A stretch of 64,000 nt of DNA from Polynucleobacter sp. JS-Mosq-20-D10 (lineage in GTDB: Bacteria > Pseudomonadota > Gammaproteobacteria > Burkholderiales > Burkholderiaceae), in assembly GCF_018687755.1 (NCBI RefSeq), contig NZ_CP061305.1:1301099-1365098 (forward strand), read 5' to 3'. Position 1 is the first letter of the stretch; each line of letters begins with the position of its first letter. Below are positions 25,576 to 34,317 of the stretch, in pieces. Position numbers and translations under genes: made by a program. The notes under the pieces are model-generated. The model was not told the DNA's origin and searched no databases. It saw only the letters and a list, made by a program, of their open reading frames with translations.

Positions 25576-26493
25576 TTAATTGACCGAGAAACGTCCTGCC
25601 ACTGCAAATGCACTCACCATCATTCCTGCAACAAACAATGGCACCCCGAAACCACTCAGAAATAATGCGCGCTTGACTGGATCTAACAAGAAATTGCGCA
25701 TCATCACTATTTGCCCTGCTATCAGCAGCACAATCACACCAGCCTGCCAGTAAGCACCCCAGATCAGTAGAAGACCAAATACGCCAAACTGGGGGGCTAA
25801 CATCATTAAGCAGGCATTCTCAGCTGCACCTGCAACGCCGAGTTGCACCGGCAACGAGAGAACACCCATTTGACGATCGCCTTCAATCGCCTTGAAGTCA
25901 TTCAAGGTCATGATGCCGTGTGCACCGATGCTATACAAAATTGCTAGAAGGATAGATGGTGTGGAAGGGAACAAATCTCCCATCATCACTGCTGATCCGG
26001 TAAACCAAGCCAAACCCTCGTAAGAGATTCCACAAGCAGCATTACCCAACCAGCCGTTTTGCTTAAAGCGTAATGGCGGCATGCTATAGAACCAGGCCAG
26101 TAAAAGACCAAGCAGTGTCGCGGCAAATGCCCAAGGACTAATTAGCCAGCCCAATAAGAGTGAGAGGCCAGTCCAAATACAGGCAACATATAAACCCCAA
26201 GCTCCTGGCATGCGACCAGAAGGAATCGGACGCTGTGGTTCGTTAATAGCATCCACCTCACGGTCATACCAATCGTTCACCGCTTGACTAGCAGCACACA
26301 CCATCGGACCGGCGAGAATCACACCAGCAACTAATAAGTGCCAACGCCCCTCAAAGGAAACGCCAGTTGCAATCACTCCACAGGCAAAAGCCCACATGGG
26401 TGGAAACCAAGTAATCGGTTTTAACAACTCTAATATTGCGGATGGCGCAGGAAAGCGGCGCATGGTGAGCGTATTTATGATCGCATCCCCCAT
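25576..26493 (-). CDS. bchG: Bacteriochlorophyll a synthase BchG
   Basis: This UbiA-type prenyltransferase esterifies bacteriochlorophyllide a with geranylgeranyl or phytyl diphosphate. LELLKPITWFPPMWAF is diagnostic of BchG/ChlG, the Asp-rich NDWYDREVD is the prenyl-diphosphate motif, and a second Asp-rich loop follows in TLNDFKAIEGD. Starts at 26499 (GTG), 26493 (ATG) and 26463 (ATG) are possible; I use 26493, which overlaps the puhE end by 19 bases. Integral membrane, about eight helices. Confidence 0.93.
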   Translation of the reverse strand: MGDAIINTLTMRRFPAPSAILELLKPITWFPPMWAFACGVIATGVSFEGRWHLLVAGVILAGPMVCAASQAVNDWYDREVDAINEPQRPIPSGRMPGAWGLYVACIWTGLSLLLGWLISPWAFAATLLGLLLAWFYSMPPLRFKQNGWLGNAACGISYEGLAWFTGSAVMMGDLFPSTPSILLAILYSIGAHGIMTLNDFKAIEGDRQMGVLSLPVQLGVAGAAENACLMMLAPQFGVFGLLLIWGAYWQAGVIVLLIAGQIVMMRNFLLDPVKRALFLSGFGVPLFVAGMMVSAFAVAGRFSVN

Positions 26494-27227
26494 TTCCACA
26501 AGCCTTCGCTAGAAAAAGGAACCACCATCAAAATATGCTCCAAGACTGCCAAGGACAAAATAGCACCAGTCAATGACATTGAGGCAACCATGAAATCACT
26601 ACTACTTGGATGAACCGCTGCTTGCCACAACGGAATTGCACAAAGAACACCGCCGATCACTGATAGCGGAAGCAATGGATTCATTGGCTTACAAGTGAAG
26701 TAAGTAAAGATATATTTGAGATGATTCGGCAGGAAGCGCTCATTGAGATTTAAAACACCCAAGAAGATATTTAACTTTGCACTCTGCCTCATGAGCCAAA
26801 GAATCATAAAAGTCCAAAAACCGGTCTGGTTTGAACCGCCCCAAGTCATCATAGTCACAGCTAGGGCCAAAATTACCAAGGCAATCTCATGATGCTGGAT
26901 TGTCTTAAATGCAAGATACGCCTTTTGCCAGCCCCGACAATTTTCTGGGCAAGGATCTCGACGAGGACCAGTAACATAGCCAAATAAGAAGCCGATTTCT
27001 TGCCAACCCCAAACTAAAATGGCACAGGTAAAGCCGCAATAAGCACCAGCTACAGTACTTAAATTAGCACTGGTTTTTAGTCCGACTAAAGCTAAAGCCA
27101 AAACCATACCACTTACCCAAAAAGCATTTTTATAGGTCGAAGGATGACGTTGGTTTAGCAAGAGAATAATTCCCGTGCTAAACCACCATATAAAAATGGA
27201 GTAGAGGATGGGCCAAACAATGCTCAT
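26475..27227 (-). CDS. puhE: Photosynthetic complex assembly protein PuhE
   Basis: A multi-helix membrane protein of the DUF3623/PuhE family. WWFSTGIILLL near the N-terminus, GPRRDPCPENCRGW in a loop and LNIFLGVLNLNERFLP are its conserved features. PuhE affects reaction-centre/LH1 assembly and pigment synthesis in Rhodobacter. I place the start at the ATG 4 bases after the acsF stop (250 residues); an upstream in-frame start at 27272 would overlap acsF. Gene order acsF-puhE-bchG supports the name. Confidence 0.87.
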   Translation of the reverse strand: MSIVWPILYSIFIWWFSTGIILLLNQRHPSTYKNAFWVSGMVLALALVGLKTSANLSTVAGAYCGFTCAILVWGWQEIGFLFGYVTGPRRDPCPENCRGWQKAYLAFKTIQHHEIALVILALAVTMMTWGGSNQTGFWTFMILWLMRQSAKLNIFLGVLNLNERFLPNHLKYIFTYFTCKPMNPLLPLSVIGGVLCAIPLWQAAVHPSSSDFMVASMSLTGAILSLAVLEHILMVVPFSSEGLWKWGMRS

Positions 27228-27231
27228 CAGA

Positions 27232-28326
27232 TTACCAAGAAGGAACCATGCGAACATCAGCCGGCAAGGCATTGTCTTGAACTGGCATGAAATACAACTT
27301 CAAAAATACAATACCAGCACGAGCACCTAAAACGGCAGTTTTCAACTTGTTGATCAGGCCACCCTCTTTTTTATAAACATCCATCTTTTCGAACAGCGCC
27401 CGCATCTCTTCAAGGTACTGATAGAAACGGGGATCATCTAAATTTACAGAAATTGGGAATACCTGCTTAATAATTTCATTGGTGATGAAAAGAACCTTCT
27501 TGTCGTAATCCGTTGGAGAGATCTTCATCGCCTTATAGAGCTCAATGCGAGTATGGTCACGCACATACATCGTGGCATATACCGCAAGGATGAAGAAACG
27601 AATCCATAACTTATTAACGCCTTGGAGCAACTTCGGATTGGCACGCATGATTAGTGCAAAGGATTCACCATGGCGGAACTCATCGTTACACCAGCGCTCA
27701 AACCATAAAAAGATCGGATGAAAACGTGTTTCAGGGCGACTTTCAAGTTCACGGAAAATAGTGATGTAACGGGCGTAACCAATCTTCTCAGAGAGGTAGG
27801 TAGCGTAAAAAATAAACTTAGGCCTAAAGTAAGTATATTTCTTAGATTTCGCTAAAAAGCCTAAATCAATACCGATATTGAAATCCTTGAGCCACTGGTT
27901 AATAAAGCCAGCATGACGACTTTCATCCCTGGCCATGTAACCAAATAACATGCGCATATCTGGATTGGTGACCTTACGCTTAATCTCTGCGTACAAAATG
28001 CAGCCAGAGAACTCAGAAGTAATAGAGCTGATCAAGAAATCAACGAACTCGTCATATAAGGCTGGATGTAGATTGGAGTAATTTTTGTCCATATCTGCAG
28101 GGCGTTGAAAGTGATCATGATTGTTATCACCTTCATACTCAGCCATCAATGCATCCCACTCAGGGCGCAAGGAATCGATACTGATACGATCCATCTCTTT
28201 AAAATTAGTCGTATAAAAGCGCGGACTCAATACAGCGTCTTGCAACGCCATCTTGGTAGATTCATTAATTTCACCCTTTGCAGGGATTTGACTTTGCAAC
28301 ATACTTTCTGCGCTATCTAAATTCAT
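27232..28326 (-). CDS. acsF: Mg-protoporphyrin IX monomethyl ester oxidative cyclase AcsF
   Basis: The 364-residue di-iron protein has the ferritin-like ligand pairs DESRHAGF and DEFRHGESF (E-x2-H). AcsF uses O2 to close ring E, converting Mg-protoporphyrin monomethyl ester to protochlorophyllide. No radical SAM BchE is in the window, so bacteriochlorophyll synthesis here appears to need oxygen. It lies between puhC and puhE in the operon. A BciE/Ycf54-type partner is not recognised nearby. Confidence 0.95.
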   Translation of the reverse strand: MNLDSAESMLQSQIPAKGEINESTKMALQDAVLSPRFYTTNFKEMDRISIDSLRPEWDALMAEYEGDNNHDHFQRPADMDKNYSNLHPALYDEFVDFLISSITSEFSGCILYAEIKRKVTNPDMRMLFGYMARDESRHAGFINQWLKDFNIGIDLGFLAKSKKYTYFRPKFIFYATYLSEKIGYARYITIFRELESRPETRFHPIFLWFERWCNDEFRHGESFALIMRANPKLLQGVNKLWIRFFILAVYATMYVRDHTRIELYKAMKISPTDYDKKVLFITNEIIKQVFPISVNLDDPRFYQYLEEMRALFEKMDVYKKEGGLINKLKTAVLGARAGIVFLKLYFMPVQDNALPADVRMVPSW

Positions 28327-28346
28327 TTTCTACTCCAAATAAAAAA

Positions 28347-28808
28347 TTATTTAACTGTTGCTGCTAAATGCACTGGGTCAAGCAATTTATAAAATGTTCC
28401 AGCATTGGTAGGTCCAAAAGACTCTAGATCGACCATGCGACCTGTTGCTGTATCCGATAAAGTTAAGCGGCCATCCGCTCTGTAAATAAGATCAAAGGGT
28501 GGTCCACTATCCAAGCCCCTGCGCTTTCTTTCTTGAGCAAGCCCGCGCAAAGTACCCCTAATAAATCCTGCCTCACCCTGAACAGAATCAATCTGCTGTC
28601 CAGTTTTATAATTAATTACCGCAATCGAGCCATCTGGCCGATCTTCAAAGCGTAACTGCAAAACTTTCGCAGGCGCTGCATCTGGCTCTCTTACTTGACT
28701 CAAGTCACGACTATTAATAAAAACCAACAGCAACACAATGGCAATGCCAGCGGCTACCAGTATCTTAGCCACGGGCGATAGAAAATCTTTTCTTTCTGCA
28801 GTGCTCAT
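28347..28808 (-). CDS. puhC: Photosynthetic complex assembly protein PuhC
   Basis: The 153-residue protein has one N-terminal transmembrane helix (about residues 14-30) and a periplasmic domain containing LRFEDRPDGSIAV and VQGEAGFIRGTLRGL, matching PuhC. PuhC is required for normal reaction-centre and LH1 levels. Its ATG overlaps the puhB stop by 4 bases. Confidence 0.9.
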   Translation of the reverse strand: MSTAERKDFLSPVAKILVAAGIAIVLLLVFINSRDLSQVREPDAAPAKVLQLRFEDRPDGSIAVINYKTGQQIDSVQGEAGFIRGTLRGLAQERKRRGLDSGPPFDLIYRADGRLTLSDTATGRMVDLESFGPTNAGTFYKLLDPVHLAATVK

Positions 28809-29464
28809 GCCGTCTGCACTCCCGTTTGTAGAACTTGAATATCTTGCACTTCCATTTTGTTGAGTCCAGTAGATGCCATCCAGGCTTCTGTCAGTATTGC
28901 TGCAACTACCTTCGCATTAGGAACACAACGCATCATGGGCTCTGGTGTTGCTAAACGCCATGGACGTACATGGGGCCATAAATGAAAAAAAGCAATCTTA
29001 TCCTCGGTAGCAATCTGCATCGGAATATCGCCAGTTCCATCCTTGTATAGCTTGAGATCTGCACTACCAAGAGTCTTATAGGGAAGATTAAATGTCACTG
29101 TTAAAACAATGCCAACTCTCATCACGATGCGACGGTTTGTTAGGGTGTACATGGTCGTAGTTGCGGACCAGTAAGCCAACAATCCAACCAACACAAGACC
29201 AATTACGGCCAGGAAGAAGGCAAGCGCTACGCTACTCCAACCCGCAGCCAAGCCACCCTCACTACTGGATACTGAAATCGCTTGCCAAATCACAATCACC
29301 GCAAAGTACAAGCTCAGCCACTGCAAACGAAATACATGCTTAGCCATAGAGATCCAATTGGGAGCTCCCTGCCACAAGATCACTTCATCTTGTGGCAATG
29401 GTTCTGGCAGCCCTAGGGCTGCCTCAAACTCATACTCTGCTGATTGATGTGCTTTTTGATTCAC
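28805..29464 (-). CDS. puhB: Photosynthetic complex assembly protein PuhB
   Basis: The 219-residue protein has three predicted transmembrane helices and a bacterial-PH-like domain (YTLTNRRIVMRVGIVLTV). The opening LPEPLPQDEVILWQG is characteristic. PuhB assists reaction-centre assembly in Rhodobacter. It lies 24 bases after puhA and is coupled to puhC. Confidence 0.92.
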   Translation of the reverse strand: MNQKAHQSAEYEFEAALGLPEPLPQDEVILWQGAPNWISMAKHVFRLQWLSLYFAVIVIWQAISVSSSEGGLAAGWSSVALAFFLAVIGLVLVGLLAYWSATTTMYTLTNRRIVMRVGIVLTVTFNLPYKTLGSADLKLYKDGTGDIPMQIATEDKIAFFHLWPHVRPWRLATPEPMMRCVPNAKVVAAILTEAWMASTGLNKMEVQDIQVLQTGVQTA

Positions 29465-29488
29465 AAATTACTTTCAATAAATAACTAT

Positions 29489-30259
29489 TTAAATAAGCGG
29501 TTCTTGACGCTCAGGGGTTGCATACAAAGTGCCACCACCAAAGTAAGCCATGATCTTCTCTTCTTCCAATAAGGTGATTTGATCTTGACTCCTTAAGCCT
29601 GGCACCAAAGCAAATTGATTGGCAAGAATCGATTCCACCTTGATATAGTCCCGATGAATTCGAGTGAAATTGATCGGTAGTAATACTCTTCTACCGCCAA
29701 ACTCTGGCAAAGTTTCGATTTCAAAATAGCGAATGACCACTTCAGCCTGATCAATCCAGAGCTCTTTCACGGTGCCGGCGATCAGTCCATCATCACCCAT
29801 GACCTCCATGCCAACTGGCGTTTTATCTTGTTTGGCTACAGTAAATTGACCGAGTAAACGTCCAGGCAGAATGCGCTTTTGACCTTCTGATGTCATATCA
29901 GGAATATCTGCACGCTTAGTAAATGCGCCTGGACCAACACCATCTAACATTGGATTTCCGGTTGGGACTAAAGGGGCGCCATTTAAGTAACTTGAAGGTC
30001 TAGCGGCTACCTTTTCAAGGGGCTCATCTTTTGGGACGGTGACATCACCCCAATATTCCGTATGAAAAGTTTTCGGCGCTGGCATACCCGCTATACCGGC
30101 AGCTCGACGCGTTTCACCACGAACATCGTATTCGAGTGGAAAACCTTCACGCTTACTTTCGACAGTAAGGTAATACACAAGTGCTGCAAAAAATACCCAA
30201 AATGCATACAGCACCAATTGCGCAACATCTACATATTCTGTAATTGCTCCGGTTGCCAT
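29489..30259 (-). CDS. puhA: Reaction centre H subunit
   Basis: This 256-residue protein has a single N-terminal membrane span (about residues 12-32, ending in YYLTVESKREGFPLEYD) and a cytoplasmic PRC-barrel domain, ending in ERQEPLI. The H subunit caps the L-M dimer on the cytoplasmic side and helps proton delivery to QB. It stands between lhaA and puhB. A small hairpin lies 17 bases upstream of its start. Confidence 0.95.
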   Translation of the reverse strand: MATGAITEYVDVAQLVLYAFWVFFAALVYYLTVESKREGFPLEYDVRGETRRAAGIAGMPAPKTFHTEYWGDVTVPKDEPLEKVAARPSSYLNGAPLVPTGNPMLDGVGPGAFTKRADIPDMTSEGQKRILPGRLLGQFTVAKQDKTPVGMEVMGDDGLIAGTVKELWIDQAEVVIRYFEIETLPEFGGRRVLLPINFTRIHRDYIKVESILANQFALVPGLRSQDQITLLEEEKIMAYFGGGTLYATPERQEPLI

Positions 30260-30275
30260 CTTGCTCTCCCTTTTA

Positions 30276-30292
30276 ACAATAACGCTTATTGT
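30276..30292. repeat. Short hairpin between lhaA and puhA
   Basis: ACAATAA-CGC-TTATTGT forms a perfect 7-base-pair inverted repeat with a 3-base loop. It is AT-rich and not followed by a T-run on the minus strand, so it is not a convincing terminator. It could be an RNA processing or stabilising element in front of puhA. Confidence 0.4.
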
Positions 30293-30315
30293 GAAAAAAC
30301 ATACTGTGCCACTTC

Positions 30316-31764
30316 TTAACTTGGCAATTCATCTAAACCAAACTTCTGAGAAACATTGATCTTGGGCTGCTTGTTCATAACAACTAGAGGTCCAATTGCG
30401 ATCAAAGTAATAAACAGCAAATAAAACTCAATGTGATACACAAAGCTATAACCTGTAGCAGTAGAAATCAGGCCGTCACCTAGCAAACCACTAGTCGCTA
30501 GACTAGAAATCACATCACGAATTACCCCGCCAGCTGCAATAGCAATGCCCGATGCGGTAGCGTGCACAGCACCCCAGGCACCGAGCACCAAACCATTCAT
30601 GCCGCCTGATTCAAAACTCATTGCAGCAGTTAAGGTGCTTACGGAAAATAAGCCGCCTCCAAAGCCAATCAAAAATGCACCGCAACGAAATAACAAAGGC
30701 GAAAGTAAAGGCTCAGAAAAAATGACGCAACTAAATGCCAGAATGCCAAACAAGGCGCCAATTGAGGCGAGGCGATAGGGATCAATGGAACGATTTAAGT
30801 AACGTGCTGCTACAGCAAAAGCAGTGAGAGCCCCTAATGAAGTTAGGCTGGTCAATACTGTAGTTGCGCTGACAGATAAGCCCAACACTTCAGCACCATA
30901 TGGCTCCAAGATAATGTCTTGCATACTAAAGGCTGCAGTACCTAAACCTAAGGCCACTAAAAAACGCATCACTTTGCCTTGTTTTGCAAAGGTAGCCCAA
31001 GTCTCTTTAAAACTTGGAGTTTGAATTGAGTAAGCCGTTAAATGGGGTTGGCGAGGTTCTTGCTTCCAGACTGCAATGACATTGAGCAGCAAAGTAGTGG
31101 CTGCAACACCTTGCACTACACGAATCAACAGAATGGGCGTGACATCAATGAGTAAATAACCAAAGATCGCACTACTCACCGCCATACCAACCAACAACAT
31201 CATGTACATGAGTGCAACTACTCTAGGCCTAGCCTCAGGTTCAGCCAGGTCTGATGCCAATGCAAGACCGGCAGTTTGGGTCGTCTGCATGCCAGCACCC
31301 ACCAATAAAAAGGCTAGCCCAGTTGCTGCTTGTGCAAACCAAGTGGGCCATGTGGTGTCACCTGACAGCAGAATTAATGCAAAGGGCATGATGGCAAAGC
31401 CACCAAATTGCAACCAAGAGCCAATCCAGATATAGGGCACTCTGCGCCAGCCAAGAAAAGACTTATGACTATCACTCTTAAACCCAATTAACGCTCTAAA
31501 AGGAGCAAATAGCAAAGGTAGGGCAACCATAATCGAAACTAAAGCAGCGCTCACTTGCAACTCAACAATCATCACGCGATTGAGAGTGCCAATCAGCATC
31601 ACCATTGCCATGCCTACCGAGACCTGAAATAGCGATAGCCTCAAGAGGCGGCTAAGTGGCAACTCTTTGGTGGCGATATCAGCAAAAGGCAAGAATCTTG
31701 GACTCACTCGCTTCCAATTTTCAAATAGCTCTTTGCCGCGCCAGGTCAGAGTAAACATTTTCAT
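30316..31764 (-). CDS. lhaA: LhaA, LH1 assembly MFS-type protein
   Basis: A 482-residue, 12-helix BCD-family protein with RLLRLSLFQVSVGMA and FKSDSHKSFLGWRRVPYIW. LhaA promotes assembly of the LH1 antenna; its position between bchM and puhA is the one occupied by lhaA in other purple bacteria. It resembles PucC (17325-18737) closely over most of its length, including the second-half ILEPYGAEVLGLSVSATT. The start is shared by a MKMF sequence; normal length. Confidence 0.92.
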   Translation of the reverse strand: MKMFTLTWRGKELFENWKRVSPRFLPFADIATKELPLSRLLRLSLFQVSVGMAMVMLIGTLNRVMIVELQVSAALVSIMVALPLLFAPFRALIGFKSDSHKSFLGWRRVPYIWIGSWLQFGGFAIMPFALILLSGDTTWPTWFAQAATGLAFLLVGAGMQTTQTAGLALASDLAEPEARPRVVALMYMMLLVGMAVSSAIFGYLLIDVTPILLIRVVQGVAATTLLLNVIAVWKQEPRQPHLTAYSIQTPSFKETWATFAKQGKVMRFLVALGLGTAAFSMQDIILEPYGAEVLGLSVSATTVLTSLTSLGALTAFAVAARYLNRSIDPYRLASIGALFGILAFSCVIFSEPLLSPLLFRCGAFLIGFGGGLFSVSTLTAAMSFESGGMNGLVLGAWGAVHATASGIAIAAGGVIRDVISSLATSGLLGDGLISTATGYSFVYHIEFYLLFITLIAIGPLVVMNKQPKINVSQKFGLDELPS

Positions 31765-31766
31765 TA

Positions 31767-32492
31767 CTATCGCGCCGTATTTTGCTTAGCCTGCTTCTTA
31801 CTGAGACGCATAGCCTGTGAAAAATAAAAAGCGCGCTGTACTTTTTGAGTGCTTACTGGCGCCCAATCAGCTAGACCATCATGCTGACTAAAAGTCCTGG
31901 TGAGGGAATCTATCGAAATCGGTTGAATAAACGGTGACCGATCGCTACGAGGAAATAAACTACCAAGGGTAAGTAACGTACTTAGTGCTGCATTGTTAGG
32001 AGCAAAGGTAAAGGCGATATTAGCTCGTGTACGATCGGCAAGCTTGGCCATAGAATCAGCAATATCTAAATGGTGATAGTGAATCATGGAGTCCATACAA
32101 ACAACATGATCAAATTCACCTAGGGCAGGATCAAGCATATCGCCTGAACGAAACTCGATAGAGCCCGCTCCAAAATCATTACCAATTCTCTCGCGAGCCA
32201 AATCAACTAAAGTGGGTGATAAGTCAATCGCCAGGACATGTGCTCCGCGCTTAGCTAAATCGGCTGCCAACACGCCAGTGCCACAGCCAGCATCCAATAC
32301 TCGATGACCAGTCAAATCGTTAGGTAAATAACTGAGCAATAGGTGGCGCATCTCTTCACGGCCCGCTCTGACTTTGGCACGAATACCGCTCACCTTCGCA
32401 GTTGAAGTTAACTTCGCCCAAGCATCAACTGCCGTTCGATCAAAGTATTCCTCTAGTTGGCTACGTTTTTGGGTGTAGGAGTTTTTTTGCAT
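31767..32492 (-). CDS. bchM: Mg-protoporphyrin IX O-methyltransferase BchM
   Basis: The 241-residue SAM-dependent methyltransferase has motif I VLDAGCGTGVLAADL near residue 65 and the N-terminal EEYFDRTAVDAW typical of BchM. It methylates the C13 propionate of Mg-protoporphyrin IX. It starts 21 bases after the bchF fusion gene and ends 2 bases before lhaA. Confidence 0.94.
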   Translation of the reverse strand: MQKNSYTQKRSQLEEYFDRTAVDAWAKLTSTAKVSGIRAKVRAGREEMRHLLLSYLPNDLTGHRVLDAGCGTGVLAADLAKRGAHVLAIDLSPTLVDLARERIGNDFGAGSIEFRSGDMLDPALGEFDHVVCMDSMIHYHHLDIADSMAKLADRTRANIAFTFAPNNAALSTLLTLGSLFPRSDRSPFIQPISIDSLTRTFSQHDGLADWAPVSTQKVQRAFYFSQAMRLSKKQAKQNTAR

Positions 32493-32513
32493 TAGTTCAC
32501 AGAGTCTTTTAGA

Positions 32514-33188
32514 TTATTTCAACCAAGGGGAATATATATAGGCAAGGAGATGCGCAATGATTGCTATAAATCCAAAAAATTGTGTCCCTTGAACTAGATT
32601 GCGATGCAACTCTTCCGCCTCATCCATACTTAAGCCGGTTAAGCTGGCTTGAGAGCTATTAATACTTGCTGCTTGACTAGCTTCAAGGCGAATAGCCTCA
32701 GCGCCAAGCTGAGACTCGCGCTGCCTCTTCTCCTGATCTAAGCGCGCCATCCGCAACTTCCAAATAAATTGGCCTGCATTGATCACATAAGTTGCGTATG
32801 CAGCTAATGCCAAAATCATTAATTGATATTGATCTAAGTATCCTGTTGCTAAAGCCACTAGATATAAAGTGTGCAAAAGCAATACCAACATACTGAAGAC
32901 ATCTTCCCAGAAGAATGCCGGTGCAAATAAGTAGCAATTGAAAACCACTTTTTCCCAAATGCATCCAGTAAGCATGATGGTGTAGAGCGTTAAGGTTTTC
33001 ACCACCACCGAGATATTTGCTGCGGACTCCCCTTCTCCTGTCCACAAAAAACGCAGCACTAAATATAAGCTCACTAAAAAAACCAAAAATTGAACAGGCG
33101 CTAAGATTCCTTGGACCAAGGTCCATTTAGTCTCGTCTCTTCTTACCCTTTCCTCTGGGGTGTAAAGTGGCTTATATGTTTTTTCCAT
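32514..33188 (-). CDS. bchF: BchF (2-vinyl bacteriochlorophyllide hydratase) fused to an LH2-type beta antenna polypeptide
   Basis: The 224-residue product has two parts. Residues 1-150 are a complete BchF: YTPEERVRRDETKWTLVQG at the start, four predicted helices (about 26-49, 62-84, 96-117, 121-143) and the conserved CIWEKVVFNCYLFAPAFFWED region; BchF hydrates the 3-vinyl group in bacteriochlorophyll a synthesis. Residues 151-181 are a charged, probably helical linker. Residues 182-224 are a full antenna beta chain, 36 of 43 positions identical to PucB, with both His (195, 213) kept. I see no stop or frame change between the parts. Four BchF helices leave the linker in the cytoplasm, where antenna beta N-termini belong. 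Start: ATG 33188; an upstream TTG at 33227 is less likely. Confidence 0.92.
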   Translation of the reverse strand: MEKTYKPLYTPEERVRRDETKWTLVQGILAPVQFLVFLVSLYLVLRFLWTGEGESAANISVVVKTLTLYTIMLTGCIWEKVVFNCYLFAPAFFWEDVFSMLVLLLHTLYLVALATGYLDQYQLMILALAAYATYVINAGQFIWKLRMARLDQEKRQRESQLGAEAIRLEASQAASINSSQASLTGLSMDEAEELHRNLVQGTQFFGFIAIIAHLLAYIYSPWLK

Positions 33189-33369
33189 GCACAGTCTGCT
33201 GTATTTTCCAAAACAACTTTTAGACAATCGTTAACGCACTTTTTAAAGCCAAAAGTGTCACAGAAAGTTTACGGTATTTAAGGAAAGAAAGTCCTCGGGA
33301 TAACCCTAGACTAGCGTTTCCCCTATGGAAAGTCTGTCAAGAAGAAGGCTAAATAGTACGCAAGCCAAA

Positions 33370-33387
33370 TGTTGTCTATTTAGGACA
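33370..33387. promoter_or_regulatory. PpsR-type site between bchF and ppaA/aerR
   Basis: TGT (33370-33372), 12 bases, ACA (33385-33387) matches the PpsR/CrtJ consensus spacing. It lies in the divergent region serving the bchF-bchP operon (minus) and the ppaA-ppsR-crtADC set (plus). Several weaker TGT/ACA pairs with other spacings follow to 33460 but do not fit the consensus. Confidence 0.55.
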
Positions 33388-33479
33388 AATTGGGCATTTT
33401 TTTGCACTGCAGCATATTTTCGGTGTGCATTTGACACCCTACATTTTGTGTTCCTAATTACATCTTTGGGAGATGGGCC

Positions 33480-34316
33480 TTGTCGGAATCGCTGAAAAAA
33501 ACATTTCAATCTAATTTAGGCGAATTAGATAATACTGAAATGATGCTGTGGCTCAATAAAACAATCGAGTCCGAAATCATCCCCCGCTTACTCATGGGGC
33601 ATAAATTAGTTTCCGCCAATGGTTTAAATGGCGCTGAAACTGAGATTGAGGTGAAGCAGTCTGAAATTGTCGACTTTTGCCAAACATTAATAGATGGGCC
33701 AGTAGAGGACTGCTTCTCCTTTATAGAACGCATGAAAAAATCGGGGCATTCTCTTATCTCCCTATACGTAAATCTCATCCCAGCTTCTACCAGGCGCTTA
33801 CAAGTGCTTTGGGAGAACGATGAAAACAGTTTTACGGAGGTTACATTAGCCCTTGGGCGCGCTCAGAACCTGATTCACCAGCTTAGCCCCATCTTTGTAA
33901 ATCAAAGCAATTTCAGTGAGTTTCAGGGAAATGCCCTTCTTGTTAATGTGCCGGGATCACAGCACACCCTAGGCATCTTAATGTTGGGAGAGTTTTTCAA
34001 ACTAGCCGGCTGGAATGCAACGGTTGAAATTGAAATTTCTAGCGAAGAGTTAAAGGACCGTATTCGCTTGCAAGCCTGTGATTTAGTTGCTATTTCTGTC
34101 TCAACTGAGGCTCAGTGGGATACAATGGAATCGTTGCTGAAAGAAATAAAAATAGTCTCAAAAAATAAAGAGATATTGACGATGGTGGGTGGCCCGTTAT
34201 TCGACTTCAAACCTGAGCTAGTCAGCGCTTGCTCTGCAGATGTGTGCACTCTTACCGCAGAAGAAGCCATTATCAGAGTTTCTGACCTGTTATCACAAAG
34301 AAATCGTTTGAATTAA
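33480..34316 (+). CDS. ppaA: PpaA/AerR-type cobalamin-binding antirepressor
   Basis: The 278-residue protein starts at TTG (33480), preceded by GGGAG; no suitable ATG is nearby. The C-terminal half is a B12-binding Rossmann fold with SQHTLG (HxxG, His about residue 161), ACDLVAISVS and MVGGPLFD. In Rhodobacter AerR/PpaA binds cobalamin and modulates CrtJ/PpsR. Here it lies 1 base before ppsR, the standard arrangement. The N-terminal half is a helical domain. Confidence 0.87.
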   Translation: MSESLKKTFQSNLGELDNTEMMLWLNKTIESEIIPRLLMGHKLVSANGLNGAETEIEVKQSEIVDFCQTLIDGPVEDCFSFIERMKKSGHSLISLYVNLIPASTRRLQVLWENDENSFTEVTLALGRAQNLIHQLSPIFVNQSNFSEFQGNALLVNVPGSQHTLGILMLGEFFKLAGWNATVEIEISSEELKDRIRLQACDLVAISVSTEAQWDTMESLLKEIKIVSKNKEILTMVGGPLFDFKPELVSACSADVCTLTAEEAIIRVSDLLSQRNRLN

Positions 34317-34317
34317 G

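Noticed and set aside
33422..33460. Extra TGT/ACA pairs downstream of the PpsR site
   Set aside because: Spacings are 7, 8 or 10 bases instead of 12, so they do not match the PpsR consensus.
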